64,000 nucleotides of DNA from positions 417,411 to 481,410 of the forward strand of contig JAIXPC010000011.1 of the NCBI GenBank assembly GCA_027486415.1, read 5' to 3'. This DNA is from Sphingomonadales bacterium. Lineage in GTDB: Bacteria > Pseudomonadota > Alphaproteobacteria > Sphingomonadales > Sphingomonadaceae. Shown here piece by piece: positions 45,313-54,072 of this stretch (the first letter of the stretch is position 1; each line of letters starts with the position of its first letter). The notes under the pieces were generated by a model. The model did no database searches and was not told where the DNA came from. It saw only the letters and a program-made list of their open reading frames with translations. Both the position numbers and the translations under genes were made by a program.

Positions 45313-46809
45313 TCAGCGCCAGCCCAGCGCCTCCGCCATGATGTGGAAGATGACGTTCTGTTCCATCACGCCGCGCACAAGATCAGCCCGCGGACCTTCG
45401 GCGAACAGGGCCACATCCTCACCGCCATGGCTTTCGCCGCTGGTGCCATAGGTCTTGTTGGCCAGATAGTTGGGATCGTTGGGCGGCAAGGTGCGCGACA
45501 GCCCGCGGGACACGAACGGACCGTTGGCATAGGTCAGCGTCGTCATGGGCTGGCCGCGGTCATCAAGCGCAAAGCCTTCCGGGCTAAGGCCGCCATCACC
45601 TTCACCGCCGCCGGCGGGCGGCTTGATATAGCCCAGGATGTCGTTGCCGCGCGCCGGGTAGCCGGCCATGGTGAAGACATGGCTGTGATCGGCAGTGACC
45701 AGTACCAGCGTCTCGTCGAGGTCCACCGTCTTCAGCACCTCGGCTACCGTGGCGCTGAAGATCTGCGCTTCCTTCAGCGCGCGATAGGGGTTGCTGGCGT
45801 GGTGGGCGTGATCGATGCGCCCGCCCTCGATCATCAGGTAATAGCCCTTGCCGCCGCGCGCCGCCTTGCCAGCCTCCAGCTTGGCCAGGGCAAAGCGGGC
45901 CATTTCGGGCAGGCCGGGTTCGGCATTATCCTTGCGGTCATGTTCGAAGCTGACATGGTCGGGGTTGAACAGCCCCAGCACCGGGCCGGTGCCTTTGGCG
46001 CTGAGGGCGCGCAGGCCTTTGGCATCGGCGACGAAACGGCCCTGCGGCCAGGCAGCCTGCCATTCGTCCACAAGATTGCGGCCATCATCGCGCGTGCCGC
46101 CCTTGCCCGCCGGCAGGAAGCGCGCCCGACCGCCGCCCAGCACGACATCCAGACCGCCCTTGAAGCCGACCAGTTGCGCGGCGAGATCCTTGCAGCCCGA
46201 GGCGCGCGCCGCAACGGGATAGGCCCGATCAGCCCCTTCCCAATCGCGGAAGGGCACGTGGCCATAAACGGCGGCCGGCGTGGCATGGGTGATGCGCGTG
46301 GTGGTGACAACGCCAACGCCCATGCCCTGCGCGCGGGCAATTTCCGCAAATGTGCGGGGCAGCTTCTCCGGCGTCTTGCAGGCCTCGACGCCTTGATCGG
46401 CACCCATGTTTATGACGCCGATGCCGGTCTTCACGCCGGTATTGAAGCTGCTGGCGGTACCGGCGCTGTCGGGCACCTGGGCGTTGGAATTGTAGGTCTT
46501 GACCAGCGCCGTGTTGGCCATCGTGTCCCACGCGAGGTTGTTGTCCTCGCCGGGACCGGGCTTGCGGCCATCGATCGGGCGTTGCCCGTCAAAGATGCGC
46601 GCGGCGGTGATGGTCGAAACGCCCATGCCATCGCCGACCATCAGGATCACGTTCCGTGCCCGTTTCGGCCGGTTCACCGCCTGCAGCCGGGCTTCCAGCG
46701 CGGCGCGGCCACCCTGCCACCAGCTGTCCTTCACCGGCGTGTCCAGAACAGGCGCTGCAAGGGCCGGTGTGGCGACCGCCGCCGCCAGCAGGAATGCACG
46801 CATCATCAT
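45313..46809 (-). CDS. Alkaline phosphatase
   Basis: A 498-residue periplasmic metallo-phosphatase of the PhoA superfamily. A signal peptide (RAFLLAAAVATPALA) is followed by VILMVGDGMGVSTI with the first metal-binding aspartate. The phosphorylated serine lies in PDSAGTASS. Later ligands are in EGGRIDHAHHA, VTADHSHVFT and SGESHGGEDVALFAEGP. Three ATG codons sit in a row at the start; the third (46803) is equally possible. No Pho box was identified. It overlaps no gene and follows the 2OG-oxygenase gene by 28 bp on the same strand. Confidence 0.92.
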   Translation of the reverse strand: MMMRAFLLAAAVATPALAAPVLDTPVKDSWWQGGRAALEARLQAVNRPKRARNVILMVGDGMGVSTITAARIFDGQRPIDGRKPGPGEDNNLAWDTMANTALVKTYNSNAQVPDSAGTASSFNTGVKTGIGVINMGADQGVEACKTPEKLPRTFAEIARAQGMGVGVVTTTRITHATPAAVYGHVPFRDWEGADRAYPVAARASGCKDLAAQLVGFKGGLDVVLGGGRARFLPAGKGGTRDDGRNLVDEWQAAWPQGRFVADAKGLRALSAKGTGPVLGLFNPDHVSFEHDRKDNAEPGLPEMARFALAKLEAGKAARGGKGYYLMIEGGRIDHAHHASNPYRALKEAQIFSATVAEVLKTVDLDETLVLVTADHSHVFTMAGYPARGNDILGYIKPPAGGGEGDGGLSPEGFALDDRGQPMTTLTYANGPFVSRGLSRTLPPNDPNYLANKTYGTSGESHGGEDVALFAEGPRADLVRGVMEQNVIFHIMAEALGWR

Positions 46810-46837
46810 CTTGGAAAACTCCCCCGCGAAAACCCGG

Positions 46838-47764
46838 TCACAGCAATTTGATGTCGCGCAACCGTTCCATCAGATAATCGTTCGCCGTGATCGGCGGCTC
46901 TTCGCTCGGCCCGCCCGGCAGCGCCCTGATCAGGTAATCCGGGCGGAAATGCAGGAAGAACGGCGTCGAATAACGGGCCACGCCCATGCGTTCCGGAGCC
47001 GGATTGACGACGCGGTGGGTGGTTGATGGCAGGCGATGCCCAGTCAGGCGTTGCAGCATGTCGCCCACGTTGCACACCAGGCTGCCCGGCGGTGCATCGA
47101 TATAGCGCCATTCCCCGTCCTTGCCGAGCAGCTGCAGCCCCTTTTCCTCCGCGCCCAGCAGCAAGGTGATGACATTGATATCCTCGTGCGCACCGGCCCG
47201 GATGGCACCGGCGGTTTCCGGCGGCACCGGGGGATAATGCAGCAGGCGCAGGATCGAATTGCCGTCACGCACGGGATCGACGAAGAAATCGGGATCAAGG
47301 TCCAGGTGCACGGCAATGGCGCGCAGCAGCTTGGCACCCGTCTTGTCGAGCGCATCGAACAAGGCCCACACCGCGTCGCGGAATTCCGGCACTTCGGCTG
47401 GCCACAGGTTGGCCGGCATCACATCGGCATAAGGATGGCCGGGCGGCAATTCGCGGCCAACGTGCCAGAATTCCTTCAGATCGGCCTTGGCGTGGCCCTT
47501 GGCGGCCTCCACGCCGAACGGCGTCAACCCGCGCTGGCCGCCCCCGCCGGGCACGACATAGGCGCGCTTCACCTCTTCGGGCAGCGCAAAGAACGCCCTG
47601 GTGGCCGCATTGGCGCGGTCGATCAGGGCCTGATCGATGCCGTGATCCGACACCACGGCAAAGCCGGTGCGGGCAAAGGCATCGCCGAATCCGGCGGCCG
47701 CGGCGGCCAGATCGGTTTCAACCAGAGACAGGGGAATCGGGCGGATATCGGCAGCGAGAGTCAT
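46838..47764 (-). CDS. Isopenicillin N synthase-like 2OG-Fe(II) oxygenase
   Basis: A 308-residue non-haem iron dioxygenase. N-terminal DIOX_N-type region (FARTGFAVVSDHGI) and the C-terminal jelly-roll with iron ligands in AHEDINVITLL (HxD) and STTHRVVNP (distal H), and the 2-oxoglutarate-binding R-x-S in ARYSTPFF. The family covers many oxidations, including those of plant-hormone and antibiotic synthesis; the substrate here cannot be inferred. It precedes the alkaline phosphatase gene on the same strand and is divergent from the DUF481 gene. Confidence 0.88.
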   Translation of the reverse strand: MTLAADIRPIPLSLVETDLAAAAAGFGDAFARTGFAVVSDHGIDQALIDRANAATRAFFALPEEVKRAYVVPGGGGQRGLTPFGVEAAKGHAKADLKEFWHVGRELPPGHPYADVMPANLWPAEVPEFRDAVWALFDALDKTGAKLLRAIAVHLDLDPDFFVDPVRDGNSILRLLHYPPVPPETAGAIRAGAHEDINVITLLLGAEEKGLQLLGKDGEWRYIDAPPGSLVCNVGDMLQRLTGHRLPSTTHRVVNPAPERMGVARYSTPFFLHFRPDYLIRALPGGPSEEPPITANDYLMERLRDIKLL

Positions 47765-47858
47765 GTCGGCCCTTTGCCCCGAAACCGCGCCTGTCGCCAG
47801 TCCTGATCAATACGGAGTCCGGTTGACGCACACCCCCGCGAAACGGCACAACATCGAC

Positions 47859-48743
47859 ATGCACAAGATGTTCCTGCCCCTCGTCTTCCTTTCCGCAATG
47901 CCGGCGGTGGCCGAACCAATACCGGCGCCGGTTGCGGCAATGATCGATGCCGCCGCCAGCAATCCCGATCAGCTTAAGATTGTGGCGGATATTGCCCGGC
48001 GCACCAATCCCGGCAGCGCGGCGGAAATCGATGCCAGGGTGGCGGCCATCACGGCCGCTGCCACCAAGGCACGGGAAGAACAGCTGGCCAGCCAGGGCCT
48101 GCTTGAAGGCTGGACAGGCAATGGCGAACTTGGTGGTTTCATTTCCAGCGGCAATACTGAAAACCGCGGGCTCGCGGTCGGCATCACCCTGGGCAAGGAG
48201 ACCCGCAGCTGGAAACACGCGGTGCGCGGCATCGTCGATTATCAGGAAGATCAGGGCGTCACTTCGCGCGAACGCCATTTCGCCGGCTATGAAGGCAACT
48301 GGAAATTCACCCCGCGCGGCTTTGCCGTTCTGGCGCTAAGCTTTGAGAAGGACAGGTTCACCGGCTTCACCAGTCGTTTTACGCAGGCGATCGGCCTCGG
48401 GTATCGGCTGGTTGACACCCCCGCGTTCCAGCTTGCCGTCGATGGCGGCCCGGCCCTGCGGCAAACACGGTTCGTGACGGGCGTGAGCGAGAATGTGCTG
48501 GCCGCGCGTGCCGCGCTGAATGCGAAATGGGTGATTTCGCCCGCACTGACCTTCACCCAGACCGGCACCTATTATGCCGACAATGTCAATTCCTCGCTGC
48601 TGGCGCTGTCGCAGTTCACCGCCAAGCTGAATGGCCGGCTGTCGGCGCGGCTGTCGTTCCAGCTCAACAATGAAAGCAACCCGCCGCCGGGCCGCGAGAA
48701 CACCGATACCGTGAGCCGCGCAACGCTGGTCTACAACTTCTGA
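47859..48743 (+). CDS. DUF481 family outer-membrane protein
   Basis: A 294-residue predicted beta-barrel. Signal peptide KMFLPLVFLSAMPAVA, then a helical segment (about residues 20-80), then the DUF481/YdiY-type barrel starting at GWTGNGELGGFISSGNTENRG. The protein ends in phenylalanine after ATLVYNF, the usual outer-membrane barrel ending. Function of the family is unknown. Start at 47859 (MHK) or 47868 (MFL). The tRNA-Met promoter overlaps the sequence right after its stop. Confidence 0.8.
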   Translation: MHKMFLPLVFLSAMPAVAEPIPAPVAAMIDAAASNPDQLKIVADIARRTNPGSAAEIDARVAAITAAATKAREEQLASQGLLEGWTGNGELGGFISSGNTENRGLAVGITLGKETRSWKHAVRGIVDYQEDQGVTSRERHFAGYEGNWKFTPRGFAVLALSFEKDRFTGFTSRFTQAIGLGYRLVDTPAFQLAVDGGPALRQTRFVTGVSENVLAARAALNAKWVISPALTFTQTGTYYADNVNSSLLALSQFTAKLNGRLSARLSFQLNNESNPPPGRENTDTVSRATLVYNF

Positions 48744-48752
48744 AAGGCGGTT

Positions 48753-48781
48753 GACCGGCCAAAAGCCCGACACTATAGCAG
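48753..48781 (+). promoter_or_regulatory. Promoter of tRNA-Met
   Basis: TTGACC (48753-48758), 17 bp, TATAGC (48776-48781). The predicted transcript start near 48789 is about 11 nt before the mature tRNA 5' end, as expected for a single tRNA gene. Confidence 0.6.
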
Positions 48782-48799
48782 CGCCTCCCAAATGCCTGT

Positions 48800-48876
48800 G
48801 GCAGCGTAGCTCAGTTGGTGAGAGCGCCGGATTCATAACCCGGAGGTCGGCAGTTCAAATCTGCCCGCTGCTACCA
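48800..48876 (+). tRNA. tRNA-Met (anticodon CAT), elongator type
   Basis: 77 nt fold as a full cloverleaf with encoded CCA. The acceptor stem is GGCAGCG/CGCTGCT (first pair G-U) and the D-stem is GCTC/GAGC. The anticodon loop TTCATAA gives anticodon CAT; one A-C mismatch lies at the bottom of its stem. The T-arm is GGCAG-TTCAAAT-CTGCC. The first acceptor pair and the absence of three G-C pairs in the anticodon stem argue against the initiator. tRNA-Ile with lysidine-modified CAT is a less likely alternative. Confidence 0.93.
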
Positions 48877-48895
48877 TTTCCCCCAGCGGTATCCG

Positions 48896-49834
48896 ATGCC
48901 CCCTGCCCCAGACTGGTCATTGGTGATCCACGGCGGCAGCGGGCAATTGACACCTGAAACCCTGCCCGGCCCGGAGGCTGAGTGTCGCGCCGGGCTGGCC
49001 GCTGCCCTTGCTGCCGGCAAGGCGATCCTGGCCGACGGCGGCAGCGCGGTTGACGCGGTGGTGGCCGCCGTGAGCGTTCTGGAAGATCACCCCCTGTTCA
49101 ACGCCGGTCGCGGTGCCGTGTTCACGGCCGAGGGCCGAACCGAGCTTGATGCCGCCGTTATGGATGGCGCGACGCGGCAGGCCGGTGCCGTCGCTGGGGT
49201 GACCCGCACCCGGAACCCGGTGCAGCTGGCGCGCGCCGTGATGGACAACAGCCCGCACGTGCTGCTGGCCCGCGATGGTGCCGATGTGTTTGCCATCGAA
49301 CAGGGGCTGGAACAGGTCGAGCCCGGCTGGTTCCGGGTCGAACTGCGCTGGCAGGCGTTGCAGGCGATGAAGGCTGCGGCAGCGCGCGGTGAGGCGCTGT
49401 TCGATGCCGATCTGAAATATGGCACGGTGGGCGCGGTGGCGCGCGATGCCCGCGGCCACCTGGCAGCGGCAACGTCGACTGGCGGCCTGACCGGCAAGCG
49501 CTGGGGCCGGATCGGCGATTCGCCGCTGATCGGTGCCGGCACGCTGGCCGATGATCGCAGTGTCGCGGTGTCGTGCACCGGCACGGGCGAGGCGTTCATC
49601 CGTGCCGGCGTTGGCCACGAGATGGGAGCGCTGGTGCGGCTGTCGGGCCTCACCCCCGCACAGGCCGCAGACCGTGCGCTCGCCGATGTGGCGTCCTTTG
49701 GCGGCAGTGGCGGCATCATCTTCATCGGCACGGATGGCAAGCCGGGCTGGGCCTTTTCCACACCGGGAATGTTCCGCGCCCGCGCGGCAGCCTGCGGCGA
49801 TGATCAGGTGGCAATATGGGGCGGCGAGGGGTAA
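48896..49834 (+). CDS. Isoaspartyl peptidase/L-asparaginase
   Basis: A 312-residue N-terminal nucleophile hydrolase (Ntn), family T2. It self-cleaves before the threonine in KYGTVGAVARD (T177) to give alpha and beta subunits, then removes isoaspartyl residues from damaged peptides or hydrolyses asparagine. Other typical segments are VIHGGSG at the N-terminus, NAGRGAVFTAEG, TSTGG and GTGEAFIRAGVGHE. The start at 48896 is the first ATG and lies 20 bp after the tRNA gene. Confidence 0.93.
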   Translation: MPPAPDWSLVIHGGSGQLTPETLPGPEAECRAGLAAALAAGKAILADGGSAVDAVVAAVSVLEDHPLFNAGRGAVFTAEGRTELDAAVMDGATRQAGAVAGVTRTRNPVQLARAVMDNSPHVLLARDGADVFAIEQGLEQVEPGWFRVELRWQALQAMKAAAARGEALFDADLKYGTVGAVARDARGHLAAATSTGGLTGKRWGRIGDSPLIGAGTLADDRSVAVSCTGTGEAFIRAGVGHEMGALVRLSGLTPAQAADRALADVASFGGSGGIIFIGTDGKPGWAFSTPGMFRARAAACGDDQVAIWGGEG

Positions 49835-49867
49835 GTTCCGGCGCTGTCTGAACGGGGAGATTTGCCA

Positions 49868-50830
49868 ATGTCCATTCCTGCCGCCTGGGCCAACCGCCTG
49901 TCGATCCCGGTGATCGGATCGCCCCTGTTCATCATTTCGGTGCCGGAACTGGTGATTGCCCAGTGCAAGGCCGGCGTGATCGGGAGCTTTCCCAGCCTGA
50001 ACGCGCGCCCCATCGAACAGTTCGAGGAATGGCTGCAGCGCCTGTCGACCGAGCTTGGGCCCAACGACGCGCCCTATGCCGTCAACCTGATTGTCCACCG
50101 CTCCAACGATCGCCTGATGGCCGATCTGGAACTGTGCGTGAAATACAAGGTGCCGATGATCATCACGTCGCTGGGCGCGCGCGAGGATGTGAATGCGGCG
50201 ATCCACAGCTATGGCGGCATCGTCATGCACGACGTGATCAACGACAAGTTCGCCCGCAAGGCAGTGGAAAAGGGCGCTGATGGTCTGATCGCCGTCGCAG
50301 CCGGCGCCGGTGGCCATGCCGGCACCACCAGCCCGTTCGCGCTGATCCAGGAAATCCGCGAATGGTTCGATGGCCCGCTGGCGCTGTCGGGATCGATCGC
50401 CACTGGTGACGCCGTGCTGGCCGCACAGGCGATGGGCGCCGATTTCGGCTATATCGGCAGCGCCTTCATCGCGACCGCCGAAGCGCGCGCTGCCGAAGGC
50501 TACAAGCAGATGATCACCGAAAGTGCGTCGTCGGATATCGTCTATTCCAACCTGTTCACGGGCGTGCACGGCAATTATCTGCGCCCGTCGATCGTTGCGG
50601 CCGGCATGGACCCCGACAATCTGCCGACCAGCGATCCTTCTGCCATGAACTTTGGCAGCGGCGGCAATACCGAAGCCAAGGCGTGGAAGGACATCTGGGG
50701 TTGCGGCCAGGGTGTCGGTGCCGTCAAGGAAGTGCTGCCCGCCGCCGCACTGGTGGCGCGCCTCGTGAGCGAGTATAATGCTGCCAGGGCGCGGATCGGC
50801 ATCGGGCCGGTCGCCGTCGCTGCGGAGTGA
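49868..50830 (+). CDS. Nitronate monooxygenase
   Basis: A 320-residue FMN-dependent TIM-barrel enzyme of the 2-nitropropane dioxygenase family, which detoxifies propionate 3-nitronate and related nitronates. Visible segments are IPVIGSPLFIISVPELV, AAGAGGHAGTTSPFAL with the FMN and catalytic histidine region, GSIATGDAVLAAQAMGADFGYIGSAF, and the C-terminal WGCGQGVG. The start at 49868 follows GGGGAGA. A 33-aa ORF begins 5 bp after the stop. Confidence 0.9.
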   Translation: MSIPAAWANRLSIPVIGSPLFIISVPELVIAQCKAGVIGSFPSLNARPIEQFEEWLQRLSTELGPNDAPYAVNLIVHRSNDRLMADLELCVKYKVPMIITSLGAREDVNAAIHSYGGIVMHDVINDKFARKAVEKGADGLIAVAAGAGGHAGTTSPFALIQEIREWFDGPLALSGSIATGDAVLAAQAMGADFGYIGSAFIATAEARAAEGYKQMITESASSDIVYSNLFTGVHGNYLRPSIVAAGMDPDNLPTSDPSAMNFGSGGNTEAKAWKDIWGCGQGVGAVKEVLPAAALVARLVSEYNAARARIGIGPVAVAAE

Positions 50831-50835
50831 AGCCC

Positions 50836-50937
50836 ATGCCCCTGACCACCCGACTTGTCTGGCTCGCCGGTGCGGTGGTGATGGGCACGCTCAGCCAGTG
50901 GTGCATGGCCTTCGGGCCGTGCGGTGCGCCAATCTGA
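50836..50937 (+). CDS. Possible 33-aa membrane peptide
   Basis: A 33-residue ORF with one hydrophobic segment (RLVWLAGAVVMGTLSQW) and two cysteines in the C-terminal WCMAFGPCGAPI. GGAG lies 8 nt before the ATG, inside the end of the nitronate monooxygenase gene. A bidirectional terminator follows after 19 bp. These points make translation plausible; no family is recognised. Confidence 0.5.
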   Translation: MPLTTRLVWLAGAVVMGTLSQWCMAFGPCGAPI

Positions 50938-50956
50938 TCAGACGCAGCTGAAACGA

Positions 50957-50995
50957 AAAAAGGCCGGCGCTCCAGATCGGGGCACCGGCCTTTTT
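50957..50995. terminator. Bidirectional Rho-independent terminator
   Basis: Perfect 11-bp arms AAAAAGGCCGG (50957-50967) and CCGGCCTTTTT (50985-50995) give a T-run in both directions. It serves the plus-strand nitronate monooxygenase unit and the minus-strand secF, whose stop is at 51014. Confidence 0.92.
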
Positions 50996-51013
50996 CTTTG
51001 ACCCGCGTCGGGT

Positions 51014-51961
51014 TCAGCCGATGCGTTCGGCACCCTTGGCGCGCTTGTCCTCGACGGCTGCGGCGCGCGGCTTGACGCCCAGGCTGATCAGCAGCGACGA
51101 CGACACGAAGATCGAGGAGTAAGTGCCGACGATGATGCCCAGCACCATCGCGGCGGTGAAACCGAAGATGACCTCTGGCCCCAAGATCAGCAACGCCACC
51201 AGCGCGGCCAGCAGCGTGACCGAGGTCATCACCGTGCGCGGCAGGGTCTCGTTCACCGACAGATCGATGATCTGCTTGATATCCATCTGCCGGTATTTCC
51301 GCAGGTTTTCGCGCACGCGATCGTCGATCACGACCTTGTCGTTCAGCGAATAGCCGATGATGGTCAGCACGGCGGCAACGATGTTGAGATCGAATTCCAG
51401 CTGGGTCAGCGCGAAGAAGCCCAGCGTCACCACCACGTCATGCACCAGCGCCACCACGGTGGAGACACCGAAATACCATTCGAAGCGGAACCAGGTGAAC
51501 AGCGCCACGAACAGCATGGACAAGCCGACCGCCCACAGGCCATCGGTGATCAGCTCGTCCGACACCTTGCCGGAAACGCTTTCGACGCGGGCGAACTTAA
51601 CGCCCTGATAATCCTTTTCCAGCGCCGTCCGCACTTTTGCGACCACGCGCTGCACCGCGCCCTGATCGCCTTCCGGCAAAGGCAGGCGGATCAGGATCGT
51701 GCGGTCATTGCCGAATTCCTGCAGGTTGGAATCGCCCACGCCAACCCGATCAACCCGCTCGCGCAGCGTGTCGAGCGCGGGGGATTGGGCGAATTCCACC
51801 TGCATGGTGAGACCGCCGACGAAATCGACACCCAGGTTGAGCCCACGCACCGCCAGCAGACCGGCGGCACCGATTGTGAGCAGGAGCGTCAGCGCAAAGG
51901 CGATGAAGCGGAGTTTGACGAACCCGATGTTGGTATTGTCGGGAACAAGTTTCAAAGGCAT
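51014..51961 (-). CDS. secF: Protein translocase subunit SecF
   Basis: A 315-residue inner-membrane subunit that, with SecD, uses the proton gradient to help complete protein export. Six membrane helices are expected. The first periplasmic region opens with GLNLGVDFVGGLTMQVEF, and the conserved GYSLNDKVVIDDRVREN and NETLPRTVMTSVT segments follow. It lies 18 bp after secD on the same strand. Confidence 0.95.
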   Translation of the reverse strand: MPLKLVPDNTNIGFVKLRFIAFALTLLLTIGAAGLLAVRGLNLGVDFVGGLTMQVEFAQSPALDTLRERVDRVGVGDSNLQEFGNDRTILIRLPLPEGDQGAVQRVVAKVRTALEKDYQGVKFARVESVSGKVSDELITDGLWAVGLSMLFVALFTWFRFEWYFGVSTVVALVHDVVVTLGFFALTQLEFDLNIVAAVLTIIGYSLNDKVVIDDRVRENLRKYRQMDIKQIIDLSVNETLPRTVMTSVTLLAALVALLILGPEVIFGFTAAMVLGIIVGTYSSIFVSSSLLISLGVKPRAAAVEDKRAKGAERIG

Positions 51962-51979
51962 TGGCCCAATCCTTCCCGA

Positions 51980-53575
51980 TCAGATGCTCAAGGCGGCCGG
52001 ACGCGCAGTGGTCAGCCAGCGCGCCACCATCCACCGGACGATCGTCACGGCGGTGAACACCGATGTGGCAATGCCGATCGACAGCACGACGGCAAAGCCC
52101 TTGATCGGCCCGGAGCCGAACAGGAACATGATGATGGCAACGATGATGTTGAGGCTGTTGGCATCCCAGATGGTGCGGCTGGCTTCCTTGAAGCCGGTTT
52201 CGACGCTGGTGATGACGCCCCTGCCCTTGCGCTGCTCTTCGCGGATTCGCTCGTTGATCAGCACGTTGGCGTCCACCGCCGCACCAATCGTCAGCACCAT
52301 GCCGGCAATACCCGGCAGCGTGAGGGTGAAGCCCGCAGCCGACATGATCCCCATGATCATCATCACGTTGATGACCAGCGCCGTGACGGCATAGACACCA
52401 AAGCGGCCATAGGTGAGGATCATCAGCAGCGACACCGCGGCAACGGCGACCGCAGAGGCAATGGCACCGGCCCGGATCGAGTCCGCGCCAAGATCGGGGC
52501 CGACGGTGCGTTCCTCGACGACCTTGAGTTCCACCGGCAACTTGCCCGAGCGCAGCAGGATCGCAAGTTCGTTGGCGGTCTGCACGGTGTAGTTGCCCAT
52601 GATGATACCGTTACCGCCCAGGATCGGTTCGTTGATGTTGGGAGCGGAAATCACGGTGCCATCCAGGATGATGGCGAACGGCTTGCCGACATTTTCAGTG
52701 GTCGCCTGTGCAAAGCGGCGGCCGCCGGTGGAATCGAACCGGAACGACACGGCCGGCGCGCCGTTCTGATCGGTCGAAACCTGGCTGTCGACCAGCTGGT
52801 CACCGGTGATGATGGCGCGGCGCTTGACGACGATTTGGCCGCCTTCCTGTGCCGGCAGGATCTGGCTGCCGGGAGGGGCACGGCCCTGGGCGACTTCCTC
52901 CGGATCAGCGGCGGTGTCGACCAGCTTGAATTCCAGCTTGGCAGTCTTGCCCAGCAGGGCCTTCAGCGCTTCGGGGTCCTGCAGGCCGGGCACCTGGACG
53001 ACAATGCGGGTCTTGCCCTGGCGAACGATGGTGGGTTCCCGTGTGCCAAGTTCGTCGATGCGCTTGCGGATGACCTCGACGGCTTGCGCCATGGCGCCAT
53101 CGATCGCGGCACTGATCCCGGCTGCCGTCGGCGTGACGATCACCTGGCCCGGGGTGGCGCCACGGCTGATTTCCACTTCGCGCTGGGCGCCAACGCCAAG
53201 CGGGGCCGTCGCCTTGTTGAGGACGCTTATCGCCTGATCGATACGGCCGGCATCACTAACGACAAAGGTCAGCCGCGTGCCGGCGATCGAAAGGTCGGAA
53301 AAACCGATGGCACCGCCCTCGGCCGCGCGCAGCTCGGCCCGGACGGTGTCCTCCAGCGCTTCCAGCTTGGCCTTCTCCACATCCTGCGGCGTGGCTTCGA
53401 GCATCAGATGCGAACCGCCGCGCAGATCAAGACCAAGCGAAAGCTGGCTCTTGGGAAAGCCGTCAGGCAGCGAGGACAGCGTCGATTGTGGCAGCGCATT
53501 GGGAAGCGCAAGGACGGCGCACACCAGCACCGTCAGCCACATTGACCAGGTTTTCCACTTGGGAAAATCGAGCAC
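51980..53575 (-). CDS. secD: Protein translocase subunit SecD
   Basis: A 531-residue inner-membrane protein. It has the N-terminal helix, the large periplasmic P1 domain (LGLDLRGGSHLMLE; RIVVQVPGLQDPEAL) and the C-terminal helices with GMVLTIGAAVDANVLINERIREE (quoted in part), the aspartate and arginine important for proton coupling. Preceded by yajC with a 3-bp gap and followed by secF, the usual order. Confidence 0.96.
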   Translation of the reverse strand: MLDFPKWKTWSMWLTVLVCAVLALPNALPQSTLSSLPDGFPKSQLSLGLDLRGGSHLMLEATPQDVEKAKLEALEDTVRAELRAAEGGAIGFSDLSIAGTRLTFVVSDAGRIDQAISVLNKATAPLGVGAQREVEISRGATPGQVIVTPTAAGISAAIDGAMAQAVEVIRKRIDELGTREPTIVRQGKTRIVVQVPGLQDPEALKALLGKTAKLEFKLVDTAADPEEVAQGRAPPGSQILPAQEGGQIVVKRRAIITGDQLVDSQVSTDQNGAPAVSFRFDSTGGRRFAQATTENVGKPFAIILDGTVISAPNINEPILGGNGIIMGNYTVQTANELAILLRSGKLPVELKVVEERTVGPDLGADSIRAGAIASAVAVAAVSLLMILTYGRFGVYAVTALVINVMMIMGIMSAAGFTLTLPGIAGMVLTIGAAVDANVLINERIREEQRKGRGVITSVETGFKEASRTIWDANSLNIIVAIIMFLFGSGPIKGFAVVLSIGIATSVFTAVTIVRWMVARWLTTARPAALSI

Positions 53576-53578
53576 GGA

Positions 53579-53947
53579 TCACTCGCCCTTGCTGATTGTG
53601 GTGTCGTTGGCAGCGGCCGGCGCGCCGCGCGGTTTCACATCGGCAAGCGTCGATTTCAGCACGCGAAAGCGCATGTTGGGTCCGGCTTCCACTTCGACTT
53701 CGCTGTCGGTGACGCGCACCGCCTTGCCGATGATGCCACCGCCGGTGATGACATCGTCGCCCTTCTTCACGGCATCGACCATGGCCCGGTGCTGTTTCAC
53801 CCGGTTCTGCTGCGGGCGGATGATCAGGAAATAGAAAATGGCAAAGATGGCGAGGTAGGGCAGAAAACCGATCAGCGCGGCCATGCCACCCGTCGCAGCG
53901 GCACTGCCCGCCGCCTGCGCGTAAGCCGGGGTTTCGAACATCATCAA
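53579..53947 (-). CDS. yajC: Preprotein translocase subunit YajC
   Basis: A 122-residue accessory subunit of SecDF. One membrane helix (FLPYLAIFAIFYFLIIRPQQ) is followed by the conserved RVKQHRAMVDAVKKGDDVITGGG. The C-terminal tail ends in alanine-rich KPRGAPAAANDT. Three successive ATG codons make the exact start uncertain by two codons. First gene of yajC-secD-secF. Confidence 0.95.
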   Translation of the reverse strand: MMMFETPAYAQAAGSAAATGGMAALIGFLPYLAIFAIFYFLIIRPQQNRVKQHRAMVDAVKKGDDVITGGGIIGKAVRVTDSEVEVEAGPNMRFRVLKSTLADVKPRGAPAAANDTTISKGE

Positions 53948-54072
53948 TCTCGATCTTGTCAGCTATGTGATGGCCAGCCTCTAGCCGCTTGGATAACCCT
54001 GTGCAACCGATTGGCCGGACGCGCACGCTTCCTCTTTCAAACAAGGGCGCATGTCGGCTACGACCGCGCGTG

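Noticed and set aside
51440-53545. Plus-strand open frame of 701 codons opposite secF and secD
   Set aside because: Shadow frame of two well-supported conserved genes; histidine, glutamine and arginine rich with no domain.
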